Part shown: positions 41,262-50,776 of the stretch, one piece after another
How the letters are laid out: every line of letters begins with the position of its first letter
Numbering within the stretch: position 1 is the first letter of the stretch
Origin: Clostridia bacterium
Lineage (GTDB): Bacteria > Bacillota_A > Clostridia > Oscillospirales > CAG-272
NCBI GenBank assembly: GCA_017453335.1
Contig: JAFTKI010000101.1
Coordinates: 9,437-73,436 of the forward strand
Direction of reading: 5' to 3'
DNA length: 64,000 nt
The notes under the pieces: generated by a model
The model's input: the letters and a program-made list of their open reading frames with translations, nothing else
Told to the model about the DNA's origin: nothing
Databases searched by the model: none
Translations under genes and position numbers: made by a program

Positions 41262-42249
41262 TCGGATCCGACTGCTATACGCCGCCGCAAGCGTATTTGT
41301 CCTTGCATCGGCACTTTTGGGAATCCTGCTTGGCAGCACCGATCTCTCTTTTACAAAAATTCTTGGGTTAATATTCGAAGCCGATAAAAGCTCCCCCGAA
41401 TACCGCATTTTTTGGTACGTTCGGTTTCCCCGTCCGCTTGCCGCGCTTTTTTGCGGTGCCGCGCTTGCCGTGTCGGGCGCAGTGATCCAAAAGGTCCTTG
41501 CCAATCGGCTGGCGTCCCCGAGCATCATCGGTGTCAACGCGGGCGCGGGACTGGCTGTCACAATTTGCGCAGCGTGTGGAATTCTTGGAGGCTGGCGGCT
41601 CTCTCTGTTTTCCTTTTTGGGGGCTTTTTTGACCGTTTTGCTCGTTTCGGTTGGTGCAAAACGTTGGGGCGCTTCACGAGGAACGGTCGTGCTGATCGGC
41701 GTGGCGCTCAACAGCCTGTTGGGAGCGATCTCGGATACAGTGATCACGCTGGATCCCAATGCAGGGATCTTCCGCAACGAGTTCAAAATAGGAGACTTTT
41801 CCTATTTTTCCTTCTCAGCACTTCCCCCCGCATTTCTGGTGATCGCACTCGCCTTGATTCTCCTTTTCGTTTTCTCAAACCGTCTTGATGTTCTCTCTCT
41901 TGGAGATGAGGAAGCCCGAGCCTTGGGAATGAACACCTCCGCCATGCGCGTTCTGTTTTTGTTGTTGGCGGCACTTCTTGCAGGGGCGGCGGTCAGCATT
42001 GCAGGGCTTCTCTCCTTCGTTGGTCTTTTGGTTCCGCACGCAATCCGCCGTTTGGGAGCAACCGAGTCACGGCACCAACTTCCGCTTTGCGCCCTGTTTG
42101 GCGGCGGATTCGTTGCACTGTGCGACACGCTCTCGCGCGTCCTGTTCTCGCCCTACGAGATCCCCGTTGGCATCATCATGGCTTTTTTGGGTGCGCCCTT
42201 CTTTCTTTATCTCTTACTGTTCGGGAAAGGAGATCAACCTCATGCTTGA
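41236..42249 (+). CDS. FecCD/BtuC family ABC transporter permease
   Basis: 337 residues with about nine or ten helices. The family segments FVRFPRPLAALFCGAALAVSGAVIQKVLANRLASPSIIGVNAGAG (near the first third) and ISIAGLLSFVGLLVPHAIRRLGATESR (cytoplasmic coupling loop) are clear. Overlaps the binding-protein gene by 26 bp and the ATPase by 8 bp, so tightly coupled. Same transport complex as 40287 and 42242. Confidence 0.93.
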   Translation: MKRLQNKPDRIRLLYAAASVFVLASALLGILLGSTDLSFTKILGLIFEADKSSPEYRIFWYVRFPRPLAALFCGAALAVSGAVIQKVLANRLASPSIIGVNAGAGLAVTICAACGILGGWRLSLFSFLGAFLTVLLVSVGAKRWGASRGTVVLIGVALNSLLGAISDTVITLDPNAGIFRNEFKIGDFSYFSFSALPPAFLVIALALILLFVFSNRLDVLSLGDEEARALGMNTSAMRVLFLLLAALLAGAAVSIAGLLSFVGLLVPHAIRRLGATESRHQLPLCALFGGGFVALCDTLSRVLFSPYEIPVGIIMAFLGAPFFLYLLLFGKGDQPHA

Positions 42250-42991
42250 AATAAAAGACCTCTCCGTGGGATACGGAAAAAAGGAAGCTTTACATCAAGT
42301 CAACGCCACCTTTGAAACGGGCAAGCTGACCGTTTTGCTCGGCCCCAACGGAAGCGGAAAAAGCACGCTTTTGAAGGCGGCACTCGGGCTTTTGTCGCCT
42401 TGGTCGGGAGAGGTAACGCTGGACGGTCGCTCGATCGCCGCACTTTCCCGAAAGGAAATTGCAAAAAAGCTCGCTTTTTTGGCACAAAGCAAAGCCACAC
42501 CCGACATGACCGTCTCGCAGTTGGTACTTCACGGTCGGTTTCCGCACGTGGGTGCGCTCGGCCGCTACACTTCCAAGGACCGCGAGATCGCACAGGCGGC
42601 GATTGAAAAAATGGGACTTTCCGATAAAGCCGATCAGCCGCTTTCCGCGCTGTCGGGCGGCATGAAGCAAAACGCTTACATTGCCATGGCGCTGTCGCAG
42701 GACACCCCATACATTCTGCTGGATGAGCCTACAACCTATCTGGACATTGCACATCAGTTAGAGCTGATGCAAACGCTTGGGCAGTTGACCGCAGACGGAC
42801 GCGGCATTGTTTGCGTGATGCACGACCTTCCGCTTGCGCTCTCCTTCGCCGATTCGGTTGCGGTGCTTTGCAATCGAAAAATTGCCATTACGGAAACGCC
42901 CGAGGCTGTTTGCGCATCGGGAATTTTGGAGCAGGTCTTCGGCATCTCGGTTGAAGAAAAAGAAAAACGGTATCATTACCGCTACCCGTAA
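42242..42991 (+). CDS. ABC transporter ATP-binding protein (FecE/BtuD-like)
   Basis: 249 residues from ATG at 42242. Walker A GPNGSGKSTLL, signature LSGGMKQNAYIA (LSGGM rather than LSGGQ), Walker B YILLDEPTTYLDI and the switch His in VMHDLPLAL. Powers the FecB/FecCD-type importer. The KSxxFLAQSK and LHGRFPHVGALG segments are typical of metal-chelate ATPases. Confidence 0.94.
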   Translation: MLEIKDLSVGYGKKEALHQVNATFETGKLTVLLGPNGSGKSTLLKAALGLLSPWSGEVTLDGRSIAALSRKEIAKKLAFLAQSKATPDMTVSQLVLHGRFPHVGALGRYTSKDREIAQAAIEKMGLSDKADQPLSALSGGMKQNAYIAMALSQDTPYILLDEPTTYLDIAHQLELMQTLGQLTADGRGIVCVMHDLPLALSFADSVAVLCNRKIAITETPEAVCASGILEQVFGISVEEKEKRYHYRYP

Positions 42992-42997
42992 ACAAAA

Positions 42998-43031
42998 GAG
43001 CCCCCCGATCTCTCGGGGGGGCTTCGTTTTT
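42998..43031. terminator. Intrinsic terminator
   Basis: AGCCCCCCGA / TCGGGGGGGCT stem with a four-base loop, then TTCGTTTTT, between converging operons. Confidence 0.85.
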
Positions 43032-43033
43032 CA

Positions 43034-44338
43034 TTAGTCATACAGCTTCGCCCAACGGCGTTTTTTCAAAATCTGGTAGGTTGCAAACACAGCCAGTGCA
43101 GCAACGATCACACCGCAACAGACGTAAATACCGACACCGATCTTACTTTCGGATTTCAGCTCTTCCCAAAGGTTATTGAGCATCACCAAGCGTTCGCCGG
43201 AAAGATTCATATACGCCTGCGAGGAAACAGCCTCCTCCTCATTGGGATACAGAATGTTCAGCGCATCCTCATGCACCTCTTCCATTGCCGCACGGTATTC
43301 GGGATCGTTCACCACCGTTGTCAGAGGAGATGCATAATAGGTATACAGCGCGTTTGCCATACCGATCTCCTTGGAGCACATGAAATCGATATACAGCATA
43401 GCAAGATCCTGATTGCGGCAGGTCTTGGGAATGCACATCGCATCCACATAGATGTTGGTCTTTGCCGCGCCGTTCCGTCCACGTGTGGGATAGAAAAACG
43501 ACAAGCTGTCATTGCCCTCATACATCGACAGAAAATCGCCCGCATAGTAAGCCGCGATCGCCGCAGAGCCGCTCTCCATTTTGTTGAAGATCTCATCCAT
43601 AACGTAGCCCTGAACGATATTTTTCTGCTCTACAAGAAGCGCCAGCGCCTCGCGCCACTGTTCTTCTGTGGCGTTGTTCACGTCATATCCCAAGGAATAC
43701 AGCGCGGTACCAAACGCATCACGGCTGTTGTTGAACTGCAGGATATCGCCCTTGTAGTCGGCATCCCACATCAGCTCCCAAGAACCGATGTTCTCCTCGG
43801 TTTCGGGTACGGTCTCGGTGTTGTAGATCACACCGATCATGCCATAGAAATAAGGAACCGAATAAATATAGTCGCTGTCGTCCTCGTAATAAACGTTATC
43901 GCCGCGGAAAGCGGGATCGATATACTGATAGTTGGGAATCGCCTCTTCAATGCTCTTATCGGCATTGAGCGGAATCAGCATATCCTCCTTGACCATACGC
44001 TGGATCATATAATCCGAGGGAATGATCACATCGTAAAATGCCGAGCCGCTGCTGATCTTTGCGTACATATCCTCGTTGGACGAGAAGGTGGAGTAATTCA
44101 CGGTCACATTTCTGCCAAGACTGCGGCAATACTCCTCAAACGCGGCGTTTACATCCAAGCTTTCATCCGAGCCATCCGAAATGTATTCGCCCCAGTTGTA
44201 AACATACAGCGTTTCCTTTTCCCGATTCTCCACGGGGATTTCATTTTGCGGTTGCGATTCCTCACAGGAAGTGAGGAAAATACTTGTTGCCATCAAAAGG
44301 ATCAAAACGGCAACGAACAGGTAAGCAAATTTTTTCAT
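43034..44338 (-). CDS. potD: Spermidine/putrescine-binding protein with C-terminal membrane anchor
   Basis: 434 residues. A lipoprotein signal ends in FLTSCEES. The extracellular domain matches PotD (ETLYVYNWGEYISDGSDES; AFYDVIIPSDYMIQRMVKEDML; NPDAFG-type strand). It is about 80 residues longer than usual, and the extra C terminus is a hydrophobic span (YVCCGVIVAALAVFATYQILKK) that could anchor the protein at both ends. Last gene of potABCD and 2 bp from potC. Confidence 0.92.
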   Translation of the reverse strand: MKKFAYLFVAVLILLMATSIFLTSCEESQPQNEIPVENREKETLYVYNWGEYISDGSDESLDVNAAFEEYCRSLGRNVTVNYSTFSSNEDMYAKISSGSAFYDVIIPSDYMIQRMVKEDMLIPLNADKSIEEAIPNYQYIDPAFRGDNVYYEDDSDYIYSVPYFYGMIGVIYNTETVPETEENIGSWELMWDADYKGDILQFNNSRDAFGTALYSLGYDVNNATEEQWREALALLVEQKNIVQGYVMDEIFNKMESGSAAIAAYYAGDFLSMYEGNDSLSFFYPTRGRNGAAKTNIYVDAMCIPKTCRNQDLAMLYIDFMCSKEIGMANALYTYYASPLTTVVNDPEYRAAMEEVHEDALNILYPNEEEAVSSQAYMNLSGERLVMLNNLWEELKSESKIGVGIYVCCGVIVAALAVFATYQILKKRRWAKLYD

Positions 44339-44339
44339 A

Positions 44340-45155
44340 TCACTTCACCCCCTGCTTTTTACGGTCGCGGTTCTCACCTGCGGCTCCCGCCAGGTTCACC
44401 GCAATCAAGAGCCCCAAGATCACCACAATGATCAAGGTACACAGTGCGTAAGTGCTGAACTTTACGTTATGTACAGTTTGGTTGTAGATATACAGGGGCA
44501 GTGTAACAAAATCGGGAGAGCTGACAAAGTGGCTGATGATAAAGTCATCCAGCGACAAAGCAAAGCTCATCATCATGCCCGAGATCACACCCGGCATGAT
44601 AAACGGAAGCTCAACGCGGAAAAAGGTTTTTGCAGGCGTACAACCAAGATCCAACGCCGCCTCGGTCAGACTCTTGTCCATCTGACGGAATCTGGGCAAC
44701 ACCGAAAGAATGACATACGGCAAGCAAAACGTGGTATGCGCGATCAGCATGGTCCAAAAGCCGAGCACATCGGAAAGACCGATCAAGGCTCCCACACCAA
44801 CAAACAACAGCATCATCGAGATACCCGTTACGATATCGGGGTTCATCATCGGGATGTTGGAAACGCCCTCCATCATGCGCTGGTAGCGTTTGTTTTTTGC
44901 GCGTGCAATACCAAAAGACGCCAGCGTTCCCACAACGGTGGCAAGCAATGATGCCGAAACAGCAAGAATGAGCGAATTTTTCAGTGCCGAGAGTGCCGCT
45001 CCATCACGGAACAGCTCCTCATACCATTTCGTAGAAAAGCCCGAAAAACTGCTCAAGCTTTCGGAATCGTTAAACGAAAAAAGGATCACCACAAGGATCG
45101 GTGCATACAGCAACAGGAAGATCACACCAATGTAAATCTTTGACAAAATTTTCAT
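44340..45155 (-). CDS. potC: Polyamine ABC transporter permease PotC
   Basis: 271 residues, six helices. The EAA loop is EAALDLGCTPAKTFFRVELP near residue 165, followed by IMPGVISGMMMSFALSLDDFIISHFVS, typical of PotC. It overlaps potB by 4 bp. Imports polyamines with PotB and PotA. Confidence 0.95.
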   Translation of the reverse strand: MKILSKIYIGVIFLLLYAPILVVILFSFNDSESLSSFSGFSTKWYEELFRDGAALSALKNSLILAVSASLLATVVGTLASFGIARAKNKRYQRMMEGVSNIPMMNPDIVTGISMMLLFVGVGALIGLSDVLGFWTMLIAHTTFCLPYVILSVLPRFRQMDKSLTEAALDLGCTPAKTFFRVELPFIMPGVISGMMMSFALSLDDFIISHFVSSPDFVTLPLYIYNQTVHNVKFSTYALCTLIIVVILGLLIAVNLAGAAGENRDRKKQGVK

Positions 45156-45979
45156 ACGATGATATCCTCCCCGCTATCCGAAAATTTATTCATGATCGCC
45201 AAGGAGATCAGAATGAGGATCATCATCACCAGCGAGATCGCCGCGCCCGTGTGATAGGTCACCGCGTTCTTGAACTGACGCTCGATCACGTCACCCAAGA
45301 GGTCAAACGAACCGCCGCCCAGCTTTTGGGAGATGTAGAAGGTGCTGATCGACGGCACGAATACCATCGTAACACCCGAAATAATACCGGGCGTTGTCAG
45401 GGGCAGGATCACCTTGAACAGCGTTTGTCGGCTGTTACAGCCAAGGTCTGCCGCTGCCTCCAGATACCGCTTATCCAGCTTGGACATCGAGGTATAGATC
45501 GGCAGGACCATATACGGCAAAAAGTCGTAGATCATACCCAGAATCACCGCGCCCTCGGTTCCGATAAAGGTCAGCTTCTCAAAGCCGAGCGTGGTCAAAA
45601 AGGAGCTGATCAAGCCTCCGTTATCAAGCAGAGCCATAAGCGAGTAGGTGCGGATCAAAAGACTGATCCACATCGGCAGCATGATCAGCGTCATCAGAAT
45701 ATTGCGGGAACGCTCCTTCATCTGACACATACAGTACGCCAAGGGATACCCGATCAAAAAGCAAACGACCGTAGCGATCAGCGAAAACGCGATCGACATA
45801 AAGAAGGTATTCGAATAAGACGGAAGCGACGTGATATTCGTCCATGTAAAGCCGCTGTCGGGTGCCGGCATGGTAAACGCAAAATACACAACGAACAAAA
45901 GCGGCGCAACGATAAAGAGAACCGCCCAGAAAATATACGGAGATGCGGCGATCCGTTCAAATACAGAGCGTTTTTTCAT
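45152..45979 (-). CDS. potB: Polyamine ABC transporter permease PotB
   Basis: 275 residues, six helices. The EAA loop is [21 protein letters not shown] near residue 190, then [28 protein letters not shown]. Overlaps potA by 4 bp and potC by 4 bp, so the complex is made stoichiometrically. Confidence 0.95.
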   Translation of the reverse strand: MKKRSVFERIAASPYIFWAVLFIVAPLLFVVYFAFTMPAPDSGFTWTNITSLPSYSNTFFMSIAFSLIATVVCFLIGYPLAYCMCQMKERSRNILMTLIMLPMWISLLIRTYSLMALLDNGGLISSFLTTLGFEKLTFIGTEGAVILGMIYDFLPYMVLPIYTSMSKLDKRYLEAAADLGCNSRQTLFKVILPLTTPGIISGVTMVFVPSISTFYISQKLGGGSFDLLGDVIERQFKNAVTYHTGAAISLVMMILILISLAIMNKFSDSGEDIIV

Positions 45980-47103
45980 TCTTCCGTTACTTCCTCCGTT
46001 ACATCCGAAAGCTTATCCAGCTCATCACTGAAGGAGGAATAGTCACCGAACATACCCGAAAATTCGGATTTCTTCATGATATGGATCGCGTCGGGATCGA
46101 TCGAAAGACCGATCGTTTCCCCCTCGGCAACGAAATCGGTGGTCTGTATCATCCATTTAAAGCCTTCAACGTCCACAATGATCTCGTAATGCACACCGCG
46201 GAAGGTCACGCCCGTTACCAGTCCCTTGAGCATTCCCTTCTCGGGAGCAACAACATCCACGTCCTCGGGACGAACCACCACGTCAACAGCCTCGTTCTTC
46301 TCAAAGCCGCCATCCACGCAGTCAAACACGTGTCCCGCAAATTTGGCACGGCGATCCTCAAGCATCACACCGTCCACGATATTGGATTCTCCGATAAAGT
46401 CGGCAACAAAGGCGTTCACGGGCTCGTTGTAGATATCCGTGGGAGAACCGATCTGCTGGATATGACCGTTTTCCATAACGACCACGGTATCTGACATAGA
46501 GAGCGCTTCCTCCTGGTCGTGCGTCACGTAAATGAAGGTAATTCCCGTTTGATGCTGAATATTCTTCAGCTCGTTCTGCATATCCTTGCGCAGCTTCAGA
46601 TCCAGTGCCGACAAGGGCTCGTCCAGCAGAAGCACCTTGGGCTGATTGATCAGTGCGCGCGCAATGGCAACTCGCTGCTGCTGTCCTCCCGAAAGCGTGT
46701 GAACACGGCGACGCTCAAAGCCCCGCAGGTTCACCATTGCCAGCATATCCTTCACCTTGGTCTTGATCTCCGCATCGGGACACTTTTTGAGGCGCAGACC
46801 AAAGGCGATATTGTCAAAAACATTGAGGTTGGGGAACAGCGCATAACGCTGAAACACCGTATTGACCTGCCGTTTATACGGCGGCACGTCGTTGATGCGC
46901 TCACCGTCGAAATAAACGTCACCCTGATCGGGCGTTTCGAATCCTCCGATGATACGCAGCGTGGTCGTTTTTCCGCATCCGGAAGGGCCCAGAAGCGTGA
47001 TAAACTCCTTGTCATGGATTTCCAGACTCATGTTGTCCAGAACGGTCTCTCCGTCAAACGCTTTCGAGATTCCGTTCAGCCGAATCAGTACCTTTTTGTT
47101 CAT
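45976..47103 (-). CDS. potA: Polyamine ABC transporter ATP-binding protein PotA
   Basis: 375 residues. Walker [15 protein letters not shown], signature [15 protein letters not shown], Walker [16 protein letters not shown], and a C-terminal TOBE domain ([18 protein letters not shown]). First gene of the operon. The GGAG upstream lies about 12 bases from the ATG, farther than usual. Confidence 0.96.
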   Translation of the reverse strand: MNKKVLIRLNGISKAFDGETVLDNMSLEIHDKEFITLLGPSGCGKTTTLRIIGGFETPDQGDVYFDGERINDVPPYKRQVNTVFQRYALFPNLNVFDNIAFGLRLKKCPDAEIKTKVKDMLAMVNLRGFERRRVHTLSGGQQQRVAIARALINQPKVLLLDEPLSALDLKLRKDMQNELKNIQHQTGITFIYVTHDQEEALSMSDTVVVMENGHIQQIGSPTDIYNEPVNAFVADFIGESNIVDGVMLEDRRAKFAGHVFDCVDGGFEKNEAVDVVVRPEDVDVVAPEKGMLKGLVTGVTFRGVHYEIIVDVEGFKWMIQTTDFVAEGETIGLSIDPDAIHIMKKSEFSGMFGDYSSFSDELDKLSDVTEEVTEE

Positions 47104-47250
47104 TCCGCATAAATACTCCTTTAAACGAAAAAAATAAAAAAATATTCATGGAACAAAACGGGAAAAACCCGTCGTCGGGATCGCATTTTCAAACGGCTGA
47201 AACTCTTGAAAAACAAGCACCGACACAATGACCATAAACTTACAGGCTAT

Positions 47251-47279
47251 ATTGTAACAGATACTGACATAAAATGCAA
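47251..47279 (-). promoter_or_regulatory. Promoter of potABCD
   Basis: Minus strand TTGCAT, 17-bp spacer, TGT extended -10 TACAAT. The roughly 140-nt leader (47104-47245) contains a short ACGGG-TTTTT-CCCGT hairpin before TTTTG, a weak attenuator candidate. The rest of 47104-47415 is AT-rich and shows no gene. Confidence 0.7.
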
Positions 47280-47415
47280 TAGATTTTTTAAAAAATTTCA
47301 AAAAAATCGTGATTATTCTGAATAAATCGACTTAAAATGCAAAAAATCGGAACTATTTTGAAAAAATCTTCATTTTCCTCTGTTTTCCTGCTTTATTCTT
47401 TGTTTTTCTCGCTTT

Positions 47416-48006
47416 TCAAAGCTTTTCCCTCTCGAAAAAGCGCAAGAAAAGGCTGAGAGAAAAGAAAAACAGAGAGATTCCGTCTCCTACGCGCAACAAA
47501 AAGTAAACCGAAACCGCCCACAAAAGGAAAAGAGAGACCAAAGAAGAGAGCGTTATAACACGGTGTGCCGCGCGCATCCCCGCAAATGCCGAAACCGATG
47601 CCTCCAGCATTCTGCCACCGTCAAAGCTTCGGATCGGCAATAGGTTCAAGCCTCCCAAAAGCAACGACGCACAGGAAAAATACACCGACAAGTCCGACAC
47701 TCTCCAAAATATCGCGCCTGCAGCCGATGTCAGAAGGCTGGTAAGTGGGCCTGCCATTGCCAGCAGCCATTCCTCTCTGTACGATAGCATCCTTCCGCCA
47801 ATCTCCAGCCGCGCTCCCATCAGATCGATCCGCATCCGACGAAACGGGATATGCAACACCCGTGCCGCAAAAATATGTCCCAGCTCATGAAAAAAAGCCG
47901 CCAACAGCGTAACAAAAACCAACCCGCTTCGGTCGGTAAAAAGGAATAACAAAAAAATCAGCACCACGCGCGGTGCAATACGGATCTTCGCCCTGCTTTG
48001 CATCAT
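47416..48006 (-). CDS. Site-2 protease-like M50 metallopeptidase
   Basis: 196 residues from ATG 48006 with GGGGGAG upstream. Zinc motif HELGH in AAFFHELGHIFAARVL (near residue 37), and the second ligand in LNLLPIRSFDGGRML (NPDG-like) around 125. Four or five membrane spans. The compact form resembles SpoIVFB, which cleaves pro-sigma-K, but no CBS domain and no spoIVFA neighbour are seen, so the substrate is unknown. Confidence 0.85.
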   Translation of the reverse strand: MMQSRAKIRIAPRVVLIFLLFLFTDRSGLVFVTLLAAFFHELGHIFAARVLHIPFRRMRIDLMGARLEIGGRMLSYREEWLLAMAGPLTSLLTSAAGAIFWRVSDLSVYFSCASLLLGGLNLLPIRSFDGGRMLEASVSAFAGMRAAHRVITLSSLVSLFLLWAVSVYFLLRVGDGISLFFFSLSLFLRFFEREKL

Positions 48007-48065
48007 GCTCTCCCCCGCTTTCTTTCTAACGATATGCAGAGAACGGCAAGCTTTATGCGGCAAAA

Positions 48066-48098
48066 AGAAAAACGCCTGCCGAGTAGCAAGCGTTTTGC
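48066..48098 (-). terminator. Terminator of the cold shock gene
   Basis: Minus strand AACGC..TGC / GCA..GCGTT stem, then TTTTTCTTTTTG. Confidence 0.7.
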
Positions 48099-48114
48099 GG
48101 TTTATTTGATTCGA

Positions 48115-48327
48115 TCAAGCCAAGCAAACGTTAACAGCTCTGAGCTTTGCGCTGTTCTTGGGATCGGGCTCGGTGTCAAAGGTCACCTTCTGTCCCTCGG
48201 TCAAAGTCTTGAAGCCCTCAACCTGGATCGCAGAGAAATGTACGAATACATCGTCACCACCCTCATCGTTGGAAATAAAGCCGTAGCCCTTTTCCGCATT
48301 AAACCACTTCACTGTACCTTTATTCAT
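48115..48327 (-). CDS. Cold shock protein, CspA family
   Basis: 70 residues from ATG 48327 (GGAGG upstream); an in-frame longer start at 48375 is unlikely. RNP1 KGYGFI and RNP2 DVFVHFSAI are intact. It binds single-stranded nucleic acid and melts RNA structure. Ends with Cys near the C terminus, uncommon in the family. Its leader of roughly 100 nt may regulate it by temperature. Confidence 0.96.
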   Translation of the reverse strand: MNKGTVKWFNAEKGYGFISNDEGGDDVFVHFSAIQVEGFKTLTEGQKVTFDTEPDPKNSAKLRAVNVCLA

Positions 48328-48438
48328 TACGGGTACCTCCAATAGAAATAATTGTACCCGAAAAAACAGGTTCAAGGTCCGCGCGTTATAATGGGATCAA
48401 CGGTGGTGAGCCAGGGAAACATCTCGAATACAAATGAG

Positions 48439-48467
48439 AGTATACCACAAAGGCCCCAAAAAGTCAA
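48439..48467 (-). promoter_or_regulatory. Promoter of the cold shock gene
   Basis: Minus strand TTGACT, 17-bp spacer, TGG extended -10 TATACT. Confidence 0.85.
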
Positions 48468-48521
48468 TAGGTTTTCAGATTTTTCCCAAAATTGTATAGT
48501 TTTTGAAAGTGCAGTTTTGCA

Positions 48522-49448
48522 TTACGGATTGCAGTTGCCGCAAGGCTTGTAGTTCTGAGCAATCAGGTTCTCGCGCGTATCGGTCACGTCTTGGCGATTG
48601 GCAGGCTTCATGCTGTCAACCGAGCCGCAATGCGGGTAATGGAAGCTTTTTGTGGAGGTGTTCAACACATAGTCACGAGCGGTTCCTTCGCTCTCTGCAG
48701 GCGGAGCTTCGGTGTCAAGCCAACTCCTGCCTGTTGCGTAGTCAATGGCAATTCCGGGCTGTACGTTGTACACATACACGTTAAAGCAGATCTCGGCACC
48801 GCTGTCCTCGATCGAATACGCCTCCATCTGCACACCCGATGCCAAGAGATTGTCACCGTCATAGATAGGCGTTACGCGAAACAGCACATGGTTTCCCGTT
48901 TCCCTGACGTAGTCGGCAACCATATTTTCAAAAGGGAGCATCCCGTCTACGTTGAAATAGCGTGTTCCCGTGATCAGATTCTTTTCGTTGTCGTTCTCGC
49001 CCGAAAGCTGAAATCCGATGATATGGCAACGGTTGTATAAGTACTGTCCGTTATACTGCGCCTGAATCCACCCCGTAGGCTTGACCGAGCTGATATCGCC
49101 GCGATCCTCGGTAGGCATCAGGTCAAGACCGATACAAGCGATCGCAACACCGCAGCGTCCCAAGGAATCCAACTCGGAATAACGCTCGTAGGAAACGGTG
49201 GTATACTGATCCTCGGTAAAGGACGGGATATTGCCGTTCAGCGCAACGTAGGGCTCTCCCGCGTAAGACGGCAGCGAGGAAAGATCAAAGCTTTGGTCGG
49301 GATTTTGATTCTCCGTTCCCGTGTTATCGATAGGATCATCCGTGGGGGTGTTGGAATCCCCGTTGGTTGCAGGCGTGATACATCCCGTCAGCACAAATAA
49401 AAGCGCCATCAGGAGCGCTAACAGCTTCACAGAAAAGAGTTTTTTCAT
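48522..49448 (-). CDS. Secreted DNA/RNA non-specific nuclease lipoprotein
   Basis: 308 residues from ATG 49448 (GGAGG upstream). A lipoprotein signal ends in LFVLTGC. A Thr/Asn/Asp-rich linker follows. The nuclease domain has GWIQAQYNGQYLYNRCHIIGFQLSGEN, with N-R-C-H-I-I-G in place of the usual D-R-G-H; the His is retained. The C-terminal 50 residues (SFHYPHCGSVDSM ... YKPCGNCNP) form a Cys/His metal-binding module. Probably degrades extracellular DNA for nutrition or uptake. Confidence 0.85.
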   Translation of the reverse strand: MKKLFSVKLLALLMALLFVLTGCITPATNGDSNTPTDDPIDNTGTENQNPDQSFDLSSLPSYAGEPYVALNGNIPSFTEDQYTTVSYERYSELDSLGRCGVAIACIGLDLMPTEDRGDISSVKPTGWIQAQYNGQYLYNRCHIIGFQLSGENDNEKNLITGTRYFNVDGMLPFENMVADYVRETGNHVLFRVTPIYDGDNLLASGVQMEAYSIEDSGAEICFNVYVYNVQPGIAIDYATGRSWLDTEAPPAESEGTARDYVLNTSTKSFHYPHCGSVDSMKPANRQDVTDTRENLIAQNYKPCGNCNP

Positions 49449-49846
49449 TTTTTCCAAACCTCCTTGGTAATTTTTTCATGAGAAAAACCGATAAAATCGG
49501 TGGTAGACACGAGCGAAAAGTCTGTCATGTCAAGCAAAAACGGCGTGTCGGACGGATAATGCCGATTCCAGTGATACAAGATCAATTCGGAGATATTTTC
49601 GCTTGACGCGGGCGAAGAAAGCTCCAAAAAACAGTAATCCCGATTAGTTGCGTCTCGCATCGGATCCTCCGATATGATCAAGTTCGGCATTTGCTCTGCA
49701 AATAAGGATGCCGAATACGGTACCACAAAAAGCCGCGCGTCCCCCACCGTTCTTACCATATCCTCGGTCAGCACGCGGTCGCGGCTCTGTCTGCGGCGGT
49801 TGAACGCCATGCCCCGCTTTTCATCCAAACATACGATCAGTCGCAT
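49445..49846 (-). CDS. Uncharacterised 133-residue protein upstream of the nuclease
   Basis: Not recognised. 133 residues, soluble, with the N terminus MRLIVCLDEKRGMAFNRRRQS and a central DARLFVVPYSASLFAEQMPN segment. AGGAGG precedes the ATG and the stop overlaps the nuclease start by 4 bp, so the two are coupled. It might act as an inhibitor or chaperone for the nuclease; no direct evidence. Confidence 0.7.
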   Translation of the reverse strand: MRLIVCLDEKRGMAFNRRRQSRDRVLTEDMVRTVGDARLFVVPYSASLFAEQMPNLIISEDPMRDATNRDYCFLELSSPASSENISELILYHWNRHYPSDTPFLLDMTDFSLVSTTDFIGFSHEKITKEVWKK

Positions 49847-49872
49847 ACTCTTCCCTCCTCTCGTTTATATTA

Positions 49873-49901
49873 AGTATATCACAAATTTTTCTGCCTTGCA
49901 A
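49873..49901 (-). promoter_or_regulatory. Promoter of the 49846/nuclease operon
   Basis: Minus strand TTGCAA, 17-bp spacer, TGA extended -10 TATACT. Confidence 0.75.
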
Positions 49902-49984
49902 GCACACAAATCAAAATAAAATTCTCTTTCAAGCAGAATCACCAAGAATCTTTTCGTAACTTGGCAAATGATTGTAAAAATATC

Positions 49985-50013
49985 GCTTGACAAAATCCTT
50001 TTGATTTTATATA
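49985..50013 (+). promoter_or_regulatory. Promoter of the THF riboswitch-folT-folC transcript
   Basis: TTGACA, 17-bp spacer, TATAAT. The leader to 50237 is about 220 nt. Confidence 0.88.
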
Positions 50014-50047
50014 ATAGTAGTATAACCTCGTCGGTTCGCTTACGGCG

Positions 50048-50160
50048 AGGATGAAGAGTAAAGGCGTGGGCGTTTCTCAGTGCTGACCGAACGGGGAGTT
50101 GTCGGGCAGACGAAAAGAGTACGGCTCTTGCGGTTCGCGCCTTGCATCCCGCTTCATCAG
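50048..50160 (+). promoter_or_regulatory. Tetrahydrofolate (THF-I) riboswitch
   Basis: The P1 stem pairs GATGAAG (50050-50056) with CTTCATC (50152-50158). Inside are AGAGTAAAGGCG, ACGGGGAGTTGTCGGGCAGACGAAAA, and GGTTCGCGCCTTGCATCC, which match the conserved THF-I segments. A 5' CCTCG / CGAGG hairpin precedes it. The downstream folT ribosome binding site (AAAAGGAGG) could be paired with CCTCCTTCTC (about 50190-50199), suggesting translational or transcriptional control by folate. Confidence 0.9.
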
Positions 50161-50237
50161 GCACAACGGAGAGGACTATTTGCCGTTTGATATCATCCTC
50201 CTTCTCTCTGCCTATGGGTGGAAAAGGAGGTATTTTT

Positions 50238-50771
50238 ATGCAAAAAAGAAGATCTGTTTTTCAAAGCATCCAAGCACTGACACTGTCCGCTATGTTGGCG
50301 GCAATCAGCGTTCTCATCGGCATTTTCTGCAAAAATCTGCTGAACTTCGGGAACGGACTGTTCCGCATCACGTTTGAAAACCTTCCCATCATTTTTTCGG
50401 GCATTCTGTTTGGCCCCGTGGTGGGCGGTATGGTGGGAATCGTCTCGGATCTGGTCAGCTATCTGTTGTCCCCTCAAACCTATCCCCCAAACCTTATCGT
50501 AACCTTCGGCGCCTTTTCGGTCGGCGTTGTTTCGGGTATCGTGTCGCGCTTCCTTGTCAAAAAGCCCGGAACCGTACAAACCGTGATCAGCGCATCGGCG
50601 GCTCACGTCATCGGTTCGATGATCATCAAGCCGATCGGACTGTACCAATTTTACGGCATCGCCGTTCTTTTCCGCATTCCACTGTATCTCGTCATTGCCC
50701 CCATTGAAATTTGTATCCTTTGTTGGATCCTCCGACGAAAATATTTTCAACGAATGATTGAAAGCAGGTAA
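50238..50771 (+). CDS. folT: Folate ECF transporter S component
   Basis: 177 residues, about six helices. SMLAAISVLIGIFCKNLLNFGNG, FRITFENLPIIFSGILFGPVVGG and GLYQFYGIAVLFRIPLYLVIAPIEI follow the ECF S-component pattern for folate. With the THF riboswitch upstream and folC immediately downstream the folate assignment is secure. The energising EcfAAT module is not in the window. Confidence 0.92.
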   Translation: MQKRRSVFQSIQALTLSAMLAAISVLIGIFCKNLLNFGNGLFRITFENLPIIFSGILFGPVVGGMVGIVSDLVSYLLSPQTYPPNLIVTFGAFSVGVVSGIVSRFLVKKPGTVQTVISASAAHVIGSMIIKPIGLYQFYGIAVLFRIPLYLVIAPIEICILCWILRRKYFQRMIESR

Positions 50772-50776
50772 GTTTT

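Noticed and set aside
47104..47415. Possible small gene or riboswitch ahead of potABCD
   Set aside because: AT-rich leader with only a weak hairpin; no conserved aptamer pattern or open frame with ribosome binding site.
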